The notes under the pieces: generated by a model
What the model was told of the DNA's origin: nothing
The model's input: only the letters and a program-made list of their open reading frames with translations
Database searches by the model: none
Part shown: one piece after another, positions 26,504 through 37,500 of the stretch
How positions within the stretch are numbered: the stretch's first letter is position 1
Layout: each line of letters begins with the position of its first letter
Program-made: the position numbers and the translations under genes
Assembly: GCA_039105265.1 (NCBI GenBank)
Contig: JAPFFF010000031.1
Coordinates: 434,001-498,000, forward strand
Reading direction: 5' to 3'
Source of the DNA: Tritrichomonas musculus
Taxonomy: Eukaryota > Parabasalia > Tritrichomonadida > Tritrichomonadidae
DNA length: 64,000 nucleotides

Positions 26504-27800
26504 TCATTATTTTCATTAATAATGAGAAATTAAAATAGCTCATACAATTATTTATGAATGCTTTATCAAAATATTTTTATACCTTTGAATTATGGATGAG
26601 TTTTTAATTTTGAATGCATTTGGAGATTTATAATTATATATGTATTTATATGTAAATAATTTTTGTGTTTTATTTTATGATTATTTTATCATATTTTGAA
26701 TTTATATTTGATATAAATTCTATTAAAGAAATTGTTTTAATAAGATAAAAACAAATAATCCAAATTTTATACTCACAAAATATTTGAAGAGCTTTTATGT
26801 TAAACTTTATGCAAACATAAATATCCTAAAATAGAAACATATTTAATCTAATTCGCTCGGTAAAACCTCATTATATTTTATATTATAAGGCATATGTTGT
26901 TTAGAGCTTGTAATATTATTCCAGTCTTTCCAGAAAATTCAAGATTTTTTGTGAGAACCAAAAAACGTGCTTATTCAAAAAAATGAATATTAAAATAAAA
27001 TAGACGTTTATTTGAGAGGATTTAGTTTTCAAACATTTTTATCTTTTTTTAATGGCTATATCAAGTTTCTTTGCCTCGATAAAAAACCATTAATTTTATT
27101 ATATAATAACATATCCGAAAATTATGTTAAACGGTTAAGCCAATCTCTCCAGAAAAATCACATTTTTTTTAGTCGTAAATTTAATTTATAATATCTTCAT
27201 AATTAGTGAAATAATAAGTGATATAAAATACAAACTAGCATTCAAAAACAATAAAACATATGTTAAGAAAATGCAAATGCACATATATGATGGTATCATG
27301 CAGATATTACATTTTGATGAGAAAAAATTAATTGGTCTATAAAGTTAAATATATATAATATATCATAAGTATGATATGAATATTCAATGTTACCGATCAA
27401 TATTTGCTATATAAAAAGATAAAAGTATTTCAAAAAACATTCCATACATTTCCTTAAATAAATATAATATTGGATAGAATTTTTTTTACGCACTTTTTCA
27501 AAAATTTTCATTCAATTTTGAAAGGCTTCTGAAAAAGAACAAAATAAAAATATAGCAAATTAAAAACATTATATCATTATTATTTTTATTAATATAACAA
27601 TTATTCTTATCTTCATATGATTTTTTATAAGTTAAAGATCCCTTATTTATCAATTGTTTCATTGATATCATTAGATTATTATATTTAAAAACAATGCTTT
27701 AACAACACTACATGAACTGTTTGAGGATTGTTAAAAACGCATTTTCTTTAATGAGTCAAATAAATCTTTAAGGAAATAATATAACGATTTCATTGTTATA
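26504..27800. other. Gene-free AT-rich region
   Basis: About 1.3 kb without coding signal. Stretches near 26860-27180 (TTTCCAGAAAATTCA and CTCTCCAGAAAAATCA, 220 bases apart) look like weakly related blocks, perhaps an old duplication. Nothing else recognised. Confidence 0.5.
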
Positions 27801-28118
27801 ATGAAATTATTTGGAATGAAATTATCTTCTGTTAAATCTATTGATGAATATCCAACAATTTTAAACAAAACAATTCATTTGTTTTACTTCATTCAAGAAT
27901 CAAATATAGCTCTATTAAGAAAGCAAGATTGAGTGAATATGCAAATAAATCTGGAAAATAAAATTCAGGAAAGACAATATAGAATAACATATTGGCCTAT
28001 ATTCATGAAAGACCATGATTACTTTGATGATATTGGGCCTCAAACAAATAAAAGTTTAAAATGGGCTTTTCATCAATTGCTAAAGAAAAAAGAAAATCAA
28101 ATTGATATTGATGTTTAA
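27801..28118 (+). pseudogene. Short gene remnant with in-frame TGA
   Basis: From an ATG at 27801 the frame runs 43 codons (MKLFGMKLSSVKSIDEYPT and on), meets TGA at 27930-27932, and goes on in the same frame for 62 codons (MQINLENKIQERQYRITYWP to LLKKKENQIDIDV) to a TAA. The composition is protein-like and differs from the AT-rich noise around it. The second half might be read alone from ATG 27939. No family recognised; probably a remnant of a lineage-specific gene next to the transposon nest. Confidence 0.4.
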
Positions 28119-28732
28119 CAAAAGACCAAACTTTTTAAATGGTTTATTAAAATTAAAAAATATTCTTATCTTGGAAATTTTATGAAAATATTATTTATTT
28201 TTTTATTATAATTTAAAAAGAATATTTTGCCTATGTCATATTGCATATTTAAAATTGGTATACATTGATTAACTTTTTCTGAATTAATGTTCTTTGTTTG
28301 AAAATATGCATAGCTAAAAATGCTTGGAATCAATAGAGTTAGTGTTGAACATAAAGAGCTTTACTACATATATCAAAAAGCTTTTTCAGGATTGTTGGCT
28401 TTTTTGAATAAAGTTTCTCTAATTATTTATTTGAATATGGCTAATTTATTTCAATAATAAACAATTATAGTCGCTCTAATAATCGGATAGAATGATAAAG
28501 CATTGATTTTACTTTTTTTGAATCTTAATAAAAATGATGTTAACTCCAACAAAAACTATCAAGAATATTATTTCATTTCCATGCTATCTCTTAAATCCAA
28601 AAATGTTACAACTTATTCATTAACTATATCCAATTTCATATATGACATATGATATGAATAAAAAATTTCTTTTCATTTTTAAAATCGTTATTTCATTAAA
28701 TACGTTAATTAAATAATAAAATTCTAAGGTAA
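28119..28732. other. Intergenic, AT-rich
   Basis: About 600 bases upstream of the coiled-coil gene. TTTCATTAAAT at 28691 fits an Inr-like TCATT some 40 bases before the ATG. Nothing else seen. Confidence 0.5.
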
Positions 28733-29809
28733 ATGAAAACAAAAGCACCTTTTAAGAAGCCTCCAGCATCACAATATCGAAAGCCAGAATTTTATTGGCG
28801 CGGTGGTGATAAATATCGCGAACAGGAATATATAACAGACGAATATAAAAAAGCTTTAATGGAATATCGTTTAGCAGAACAAGAGTATCGTCAAGTAGAA
28901 TTAGAAGTTTCTCAGGCATCATCAACGCTTTCAGAACGATCTGGCTACACACAAGCTTTAGCAGGCTTTTTGGATGGTGATACAGAAGGATTTACAGAAG
29001 AAAACGAATTAAAGCAAGAACTTTTCCAATTAGAGCAAGATATACGTGAGCAAGAAAATGAACTTGAAAAGAGACAAGCAGTTCATAATCCAGCTGTTGC
29101 TTCTGGCCTTCAAAAAGAAAAAGCTTATTATTTAATTGAAATTCAACGTGGAACAAAATCAATATGTTTGGCAGAAGAAGAGTCAGAAATGGCTAGAGAA
29201 CAGCTCTCTGCATGCACAGTAAATAACAAGTACAGTACTGCTCTTCAACTTGAGTTTCAACTTGATAAACTTCAACGGAAAAAGAAATTTTTACGATCTC
29301 TTGTCAACAAAACCAAATATCAGTTTGATACAATGAAGCCGAATCCACCTCAAAATACATCACAAGCCAAAGAAGAAAGGGCTGCTTACCATGAGAATAT
29401 AGATCTAAAATTGCAAGTTCAAGAAGCGGAGGAAAAACTTGACCGAAGACCTCAAAAACACATAAATTACTTAAACTTTCTCATCGGGCAAATTGAATTG
29501 CTAAATGTTCGAATGTCTGAGATTGGCCTTGAAGATGAAATTGTTGATACAGAAGAACTACGTTCAAAATACTTTGGAGATGAAAATGAAGAAGAAGAAA
29601 ATGGTAATGAAAATAATATTAATAATTCATACAATTCTGACACAGGAAAACTTGATAATGTTATCAGTGACACAGCAGGAAGTATGACAAGCTCAAACAC
29701 AAATAATACTAACAGAGAAGTGAAGGAAAAAAGAGATTCAGGAAGACTTGATGATATCATTACTGATACAGCTAATAAGCTCAATAATGCAGCTAATGCT
29801 GATAAATAA
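28733..29809 (+). CDS. Coiled-coil protein with acidic repeated tail (358 aa)
   Basis: ATG at 28733. The N-terminus is basic and proline-rich (KAPFKKPPASQYRKPEFYW). Residues about 35-270 are helical with long heptad stretches (ELKQELFQLEQDIREQENEL; LQLEFQLDKLQRKKKFLRSL). The acidic C-terminus has two similar 17-residue units, TGKLDNVISDTAGSM and SGRLDDIITDTANKL, separated by an asparagine/serine linker. No enzyme or membrane motif. A structural or adaptor protein is likely; the repeated LDxxIxDTA motif may be a binding module. I do not recognise the family. Confidence 0.8.
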   Translation: MKTKAPFKKPPASQYRKPEFYWRGGDKYREQEYITDEYKKALMEYRLAEQEYRQVELEVSQASSTLSERSGYTQALAGFLDGDTEGFTEENELKQELFQLEQDIREQENELEKRQAVHNPAVASGLQKEKAYYLIEIQRGTKSICLAEEESEMAREQLSACTVNNKYSTALQLEFQLDKLQRKKKFLRSLVNKTKYQFDTMKPNPPQNTSQAKEERAAYHENIDLKLQVQEAEEKLDRRPQKHINYLNFLIGQIELLNVRMSEIGLEDEIVDTEELRSKYFGDENEEEENGNENNINNSYNSDTGKLDNVISDTAGSMTSSNTNNTNREVKEKRDSGRLDDIITDTANKLNNAANADK

Positions 29810-29975
29810 TGATAATGAAATATATTAGTATTATACTATCTTGGTTTTGTTATTAAAAGTAAAAAAGAACTAGCCAAAATATGTAAATTATTTTATAAAT
29901 TAACTTCATCCAAACATAATATATATTTAATTTAATGAAAGAGAATTCACTTCTCTTTGATTGCTTGATAATTTC

Positions 29976-31394
29976 TCAAAAATCGATTTTTTCGTTAATC
30001 ATTTTTGCATAATTAGAGACTTCTTCATTTGATGATTTAATGAGTTCATTTATTATCTGCATTCTATTATCATCATCGAAAAATGTGCTAATAAAACTTG
30101 AATTTGAATCATTCAAATTTTGTTGTACCAAATCGATTCTAAAAATTGCTTCCAAAATTGATTTTTGTACCTTTGGATTATCTTGTTCAGCAAATTCAAA
30201 GATGGATGAAAAATCAACCATATCCAAAAATTGAATAACTTGCTGTTGTGTTCCACATTTTATAAGTCCACAGACAACCAAAACTGCATTTGATTTTAAT
30301 TTATATTTTTCATTTCTGTTTATAATTACATTAATTAACTTTTCAAAAAGTAATTTAGAAAAGTTAACATCAGCTATAAAAGGAGAATAATCTTCATTAG
30401 CTGTTAATAGTTCTATTACATAAAAAAGCGAAAGATCGTTGATATCGGATTTGTCAAAACAACTAAATATAAAAGAAGTAACTTTGTTTGGATCTGTAGA
30501 TAGTAATACTTGGTAAGTATTTAATTTTGTAACAACTGCTTCTAAAAGTAAATTCGTGTTCATATTTGATGTTGAATCTAATTCATTAAAAATACAAATT
30601 GTCGGTAGAAAAGGAACAATTTTGGTGGCAACTTCAATATAACTTTTGGACATCTTTTCTAGCATTTCTTTGGCATTTTCTAATAATTCTTCAAAATCAA
30701 CATCATCATTATTTTGAAATATGTTGATTAAACAGTTTGAAATTAAATTGCATGTAGATTCTACGAAAGGATCCATTATATTTGGCATGAAATTAGCAAT
30801 AGATGGAAAAGCTGATGAGAAAAAACTTAAGATATTTTCAATTACATTTGGTGGATTATTAAGTGACATATACGATAGAATCTGTTCCATATTAATTTCA
30901 TGATTAATTATATATTCTGTAGTTGGCGGATTTTTTTCGACAATTTTTGATAATAGCATCGTTGAATAATCGCTCACAGGAAAATCTTTGCAAAAAAGTG
31001 AAATATAGGTTGGATTTGATAAAATAACGCAAAAAGATCGGTCATCTTTAATTGGTCCATCAATTATATTTATTAAAAATTGATAAATGTTCCTTCGCAA
31101 AATGATTATTTCAGGGTTGTTTTCCGTTTGGGAAAATGTATTTGTAAGAACTGACATTATATCTGAAACTGATGATTCAGGCACACTTATATATTGTTCA
31201 TCGCTGATTGCCAAAAGTTCTTTAATACTGACGAAGGGATTTTCAGGTATTTGCGATAATAAATTTTCAATCATTCTTGGTTCTGCTAAAGGACGGAAAT
31301 GGTAATTACTTAATTCACTGGTTATATCTGAGTTACTAGTTTCTGTTATATTTTTTTTTGAAGTTAATTCATTCTTGGTTTTTTTTCTTAGCAT
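29976..31394 (-). CDS. Armadillo/HEAT-like protein (472 aa)
   Basis: ATG at 31394 (MLRKKTKNEL). After a polar N-terminus of 45 residues, the rest is a series of amphipathic helices with leucine/isoleucine-rich ends and conserved N residues (for example NPEIIILRRNIYQFLINIID; KLKSNAVLVVCGLIKCGTQQ; NPKVQKSILEAIFRIDL), the pattern of an ARM/HEAT solenoid. A segment IKELLAISDEQYISVPES near 57-74 is typical of the trichomonad ARM-like family. No catalytic motif. It is divergently transcribed from the TOR-like gene with only 114 bases between the start codons, so the promoters overlap. Function unknown; protein-protein scaffold is most likely. Confidence 0.65.
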   Translation of the reverse strand: MLRKKTKNELTSKKNITETSNSDITSELSNYHFRPLAEPRMIENLLSQIPENPFVSIKELLAISDEQYISVPESSVSDIMSVLTNTFSQTENNPEIIILRRNIYQFLINIIDGPIKDDRSFCVILSNPTYISLFCKDFPVSDYSTMLLSKIVEKNPPTTEYIINHEINMEQILSYMSLNNPPNVIENILSFFSSAFPSIANFMPNIMDPFVESTCNLISNCLINIFQNNDDVDFEELLENAKEMLEKMSKSYIEVATKIVPFLPTICIFNELDSTSNMNTNLLLEAVVTKLNTYQVLLSTDPNKVTSFIFSCFDKSDINDLSLFYVIELLTANEDYSPFIADVNFSKLLFEKLINVIINRNEKYKLKSNAVLVVCGLIKCGTQQQVIQFLDMVDFSSIFEFAEQDNPKVQKSILEAIFRIDLVQQNLNDSNSSFISTFFDDDNRMQIINELIKSSNEEVSNYAKMINEKIDF

Positions 31395-31508
31395 TCAGAA
31401 AGCTTATAAAACGATCATTTACAATTCAATAGCTTTCCATAAAAAATTGAAAGGCCATTTGAATTTTATATTCTCAATTTGATTTAATCAATTCCTAAGT
31501 AATTTTTT
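31395..31508. promoter_or_regulatory. Short bidirectional promoter region
   Basis: 114 bases between two divergent start codons. It must hold both promoters. TCAATTCC lies 20 bases before the plus-strand ATG, a weak Inr match. Confidence 0.4.
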
Positions 31509-34500
31509 ATGATTGATAATGAACCGCTTTTCAAAACTGTTTGTGACTTAATTGATGTAACTGTTCCCACAAATCAATCACTTAAAGAAGAAGATTTTGA
31601 TTTTTATGTTGATGATCTTCAAGAACGAATTATTAAATATTTTAATTATCATAAAATTACTGAGGTTCCGCAATTCCTTGATCAATTAGTACATTATTCA
31701 GATGCTTTTTCCAAGACAGATGATAAAAAACGTAGATATTCAGCTGCAGTATGTCTTGCAACAATTATTACACTTTTTCCTTTTGATGATTATATCCCTC
31801 AATTTCAACCAATAATTGATCAACTTCTACGTCCTGGTTTTAAAAGACTAGTTTATGTTGGAGCGATGGTTGTTGGAAGAATTGGATATTTGAGTGGACC
31901 AAACCGTGATCATTTTATTCAAGTACTTGTTGTTCATTGTGCAGAAATACTTGCGACTACAACCAAGCCAGAATCTTTATTTGTTGCTTCAATTGTTCTT
32001 AAAGAGCTTGCCGAATCAGCTCCAGAACATATTTTTCAACTTGGATCAAATTTCCATAATACAATATCAGCTGGCCTTCAATCACGTGATGTAAATGTTC
32101 GCGATATATGTATCGAAATAGTTGAAATTTTATTCCAATCTCAATCTGCATCAGTTGGACTTTTCTTCTTAACAGATTTTCTCGATTTAATGCGAAAATC
32201 AGCTGCAAAAAAACTTGCAGATAGTAAAAATACTGATGAAATTGTTGCAAACTTAAAATTACTTCAAATTTTACTTAAACAAAGACCTTTTATGTCGGCA
32301 TCGCTAGCTTCTGATCTTCTCTTTCCAGTATGTTCGCAGCGTATAAACTCGCCAAATTTTGAAATTATGATGTATTCGATAGACACAATTCTTTTCCTTC
32401 ATGAAAGCAATACAATACCAACTGAACCTGCATTAGTTAGATCAATTATTTCTCAACTTTTTCAAGTTTCTCCTAAACAACCTCCAGGAATTGAACGGTT
32501 ATTTTCGTCTGTAATCAGCCATTATCCAGATATTATACGATCAAATCTTCCAGAAATTATCAATGGATTTAATTTTTTACTGAAAATACCTAAAAACGCT
32601 GGTCCACAAATGGTTTTCCGTCTTGTAGTTGAAACAATCAAAATCGTCAATAACAACGAACAACTCAACCAACTCTTTCAAATAGTTAATGAAATACTTG
32701 ATGTTTCTACTGTTCCAATTCCAATTTATTTTTTAGTTAAAGCACTTAATGAATCGAAACCCGATTGGAATACTTCATTACGCCGATATAAACAATATTT
32801 AATTCGAATGATCCACGAACTTCTCAATGAACCTTCTCTTCGATGGGAAGCTGTTGTTATTTCTTTTAATGCTCTTGATGAAATTCATAATATATCATAT
32901 CCAGATGCAGTCATGCTTCATTCATTAGTCATGAGTCCTCGATTTGTTGAAAATACAGATTGGCAAATACGTGAAAAAGTAGCTGAAACAGCGATTCATG
33001 TATTTCATTCAAATGTCAGTCGAATGCCATTAGAGTCAATGAAGAGATTAGTTGATTTATGTGTTGATGATCCAGTTCGTAGCGTTAGAAAGAAGACGCT
33101 ATATGCCTTTACAAATGATGTTTATCGTTTTCTTGCTCAACCAGAGATTATCACCAAATTCTCTCGACTTGTGCATGATGAATCATACATGATTCGAAAA
33201 GTTTCAATCCAAATTCTTGGTGACTTAGTTGAAGTTACCAGTGGCTCAATTTTAAGAGATATGTTATTAACCACCTTAAGGCAACTTCCAGACAAGTACA
33301 ACCCAATTATTCCACCACGAATATGCGATAATCTTCCCCATTTAATTTGGGCCTCTCAAAAGTTCATCCATCTTTATGCCGGAGCCATTTTTCAACGTTT
33401 TTTAAAAATGCTTGACGAGCGATTCAACAAACAAAACTACAAAGATCCATCCATTGTTTTCATGGACTCAGCTCAGCTTGTCAACATTGACGGATCGATA
33501 ATCAAAGCTTTATCACGAGTTAATGAGCTCTTTCCACAAGATGCGCCATCTGGGCCGATCATTCAAGTTTTGTCGCATATTTTGATGCTTCCTGTTCATC
33601 CGTGGACCAAGATTCATGCGCTAAAAGCACTCAAGAACATTGCCCAAGGGGAGGAAGAAGTCCGGTACATATTGAAGCAGTATCCAATTCTTGTCCAATG
33701 CCTATTGAAGCTAATTAGACAGAACAGCTCGATCAAACTTGTTACAAAAAGTTTAAAAGTTCTCGGAGCAATTGGCCTGAATGAGATTCCTCCTGTTTTG
33801 AAGAAGAAGAAAGACATTTTCATTTTCAGGTCCTTCTTTTCGGGCAGTTTAGAATTCAAGAAATATTTCATTCGAATCATCTTCAGTGATCTTTTTGAAC
33901 TTTTCGAAGAACCAATGGTTGATGGCAAAAAGAAAACAATAGCACAAGTTGTCACAGATCTTTTTGTAGCAGATCCAGACAGCATAGCCCAATATCTATC
34001 GCAATGGTTTTCAGTTTTTCTTAAGTCATTTACGCAAGTATCGAATAAAACATTGAAATCATTCTTAACGTATTTAACAACAGTTATTCGCCTTGCAGGT
34101 CGATTAATTGTTCCACACGCCACTACTGTTTTTAGTGCAATTGAAAGCCTGTGGAGACAACAATTTACTGTTGAAGGAAGTCGTGTAATTAGCGCTTTAG
34201 TTGAAGCTGCTTACGGCCAATGTGATTCCATTCTTCATCTTGTCGTTCCAATTATATTTCAGCTTCTTAAATTTAAAGGAGAAAGTTCATCTTATGAACT
34301 GTTTCATTTGCTTCAAATTGTGTCAGATTACACGCCTTCATATTTGTCGATAATTGTGCAAGGACTCTCTGACATTGCTGGCTCGCCGGAGACACCTGAC
34401 TCAAGCATTGGCTATTGCGTTGACACGCTGCTATTTATAGTTAAAAAATGCGACTGTGTCGAGCATCTTCCGACGATTAAAAGATGCGTTATTAAACTAC

Positions 34501-37500
34501 GTAATAATGCGGGCGTTCGTTATAAAGAATCAGCAGAAAAGTTGCTTCGTTTAATCACTGAAAGAAAAAATATGGAAGAAGATATCGATGACGATGATGA
34601 AGAAAAAAGAGCAGCTACTCCTGAAGCGCCGCCATCAGATTTATCCATTCTTTTGGATCTGTTAAAATTGCCGAAAGAAAGAACAGAGGCAACATTAGCT
34701 AACTGGTTTCACATATTTGAAATTAATCTTATTCGTTATGCACCATCATTAGTAATTCGTGCTTTGTTTCCTTTGAGCGAGTATCCAGGCCTTCTTCCCA
34801 AGTTTTCTTTTGTTTTCGCTTATATTGTAACCTGGATAAACATACCATCGCACTTGAAAGCACAACTCGCCGACCTCTTGAATCTTGTTTTTAAGTGCCA
34901 AGAACTGCCTCGATGGGTAGCCGAACAGTTTCTAAATTTGGTCGAGTTTTCGTTCCTTTCTGACATAGATTTGCGTCTCGATATAGCGAACATCATCCAA
35001 TTTTGTGAAGATAAACATTACTACGCAAAAGCACTTTTACTTATTGAGAATTCGCCGCCAATCTTCTCTATCCAAAAGACGATCTCTTTGAATCTTTCCG
35101 TTGGAAGAAGATTGGAGGCAAGTAGCCTTGCTTTTCGCAATAATGTTTCAATGGAGCATAAGAAGTGGATGGAGCTTGGCGAATGGGAAATCGCGCTTAA
35201 ACAGATACGTAAAAGCATTGATCCTTCTCGGTACATTTTTCATCAAGTTGTTTGCATGGCAGCACTCGAAGATTGGGATGGAATTCTGTCTTTGAAGGAT
35301 TCGTTCCCTGATCTTTCATACCACGACAAAGTGCAAATTGCGCGCTATTTCATGATTGCTGAGATGTGGAAAGGAAACTTTGATGAAGCCGAAGAGTTCA
35401 TGAATGCAACGAATGGTTTCTCTGTTGAAGATCAGATTATGCGAGCCATTGTTCTAATCAAGCTTGGTGAAAGGAATGCAGCACATGCAGCTGTTCACAT
35501 TGGCTGGCGTTATTTGGCTGCTTCTGTATCAATCATAGAAAAATGCAACAAAAGCATGATTCATAACGAACTATTCCAAGCACAACAACTTCTTGAATTG
35601 TCGGAGGTTTTAACATGCCTTAAAAATGACAAATACGTCGAAGCAACAAATAAGGTTTGGCGTGCAAGATTACGTGCAATTGAATACGAACCAAACAAGC
35701 AGAAAGAATTATTTAAGATTCGTTCTCTTGTTCCAAATTTGCCACATTTTGACGCTCACATGCTCGACATCATATCGTATTACATCTGGCTCGGCAAGAA
35801 GGCTGTTGCACAGAGACTTTGCGACGTCTTTTTCCCTGACCCGAATAGCTTCCACGCGAAGTACGTCGCCTTGGAGTTATTCGGAAGAGAAGAGAAAATA
35901 GATGAAATGCTTTCTTTATCAAAAGAATGCAACAGTCCCGAACTTGCGTCACGTCTTCAGCAGCTGATTGGTAACATTAAATTGAAGAAGTGCAAGACTG
36001 TTGAAGGCCTTCAAGCCGTTTCACAGCATTTCACAGCTGCCAATAAATCGCAAGAAAAAATAGCAGACGTTAACATCCTTCTTGCGCACACGACAAATGA
36101 TCCTTCCTATGCGGCACTTGCTTCAAAAGCGCTTGGCCAAGTACTGAAGGTGAAATTGTCAAAGGTCAATTTATCAGCTCATAAACTTCTCGGTTTGGCG
36201 GTTAATTTCGCAAATGATGAGCCTACTTTACTTGAGGTTAAAAAATCATTCTCTAACTGCTCAATAACCGTTTTTCCAGATATCATGTTTGTCTCTTTCT
36301 CTCTCCTTCTTCACAATCAAAGCAACGTGCGCGCAGTTGCCCTCCAAATCTGCACAAGCCTCGTCGCAAACTACCCACAGTACTGCGGCTTCCAGATCCT
36401 CGCAATGGAAGAGCGATACAACGACAATGAAGAATTCGGCGAGCTTTATGATAAGACGCAGATGGAGAGTCCTGTTGTTTTCTCGCAAGTTTCGTTGATT
36501 GCTCAAGAGCTTCGAAAGATCGTGAACCCTTTCAACAAGAACTTACAAACCGCCGTTCAGAAGGCCAAATTATTGGCCTCTCAAGAAAAACAAAGTGAAG
36601 CAATTCAAACATTGAAGCTGTTTTTATCGTCTTCAAACGAGGCCAATCTTTCTTTGCTGAATAGAAACATGAAGCGTCAAAATGAAAGATCAATTCGCGA
36701 ACTTTTGGTTCCCGTTCAAAGCCGAGGCTCGTTTAACAACGAAGACTTCGAAAACCTTGAAAAACTCGTCGACCGTTTAAATGAAAGATACAAATCCATG
36801 CGAGTTTTGAAGCTCTCATCAGTCTCTGATCATCTCGAGAAGAAGTCAAAGTGGAACCTTTTCATCTTAGGAAGACAGAGTCTTCATTCAGACGGCGTTA
36901 AAATCTCTAAGTTTTTCCACTGCGTCGGCAACTTGAACGACAGCTACCAGATCACTCTGATCGGCTCCGATGGGAAGAGGTACAACTACATCATGCGGAA
37001 CTCTACGAACGAGAGACCGTTGGCCATTCATCAGTTCATCACTCTCATCCAAAGCCTCATTGCAAGCGTCCATTCTTTCACGCAGGGCTGCGTGTTCCAG
37101 ATCGCCGAGGACATTCATCTCTACGAAGTTCCGAAGAATCAGATCTCAATGTACGAGATGATCCGCGTCTTCCAACAATCCAAGCAGAGAGTCGTCGACG
37201 CCGAGCAACTCGCCCTTCGTGCCTGGAAGTACGCTCCTTATAACGAGCTTGATTTAGACCACAGAATTGAAGCACTCAAAAAGTTACGAAACCAATTCGA
37301 CGGGACTGATTTGGCGCACGCAATTTTGGTCACTTCGAGCGACGCTGATTCTTGGGCCCATCGGACGTCACTTTTCTCTTTTTCATTGGGCGCTTTATCG
37401 GCTGTTTCGTACATCATCGGAACAGTGAATCATTCGCCTCAGCACATCTTGATTGACAAGACTACCGGCGCCGTCACTTTCGCAAGGTTCTCCGGAATGG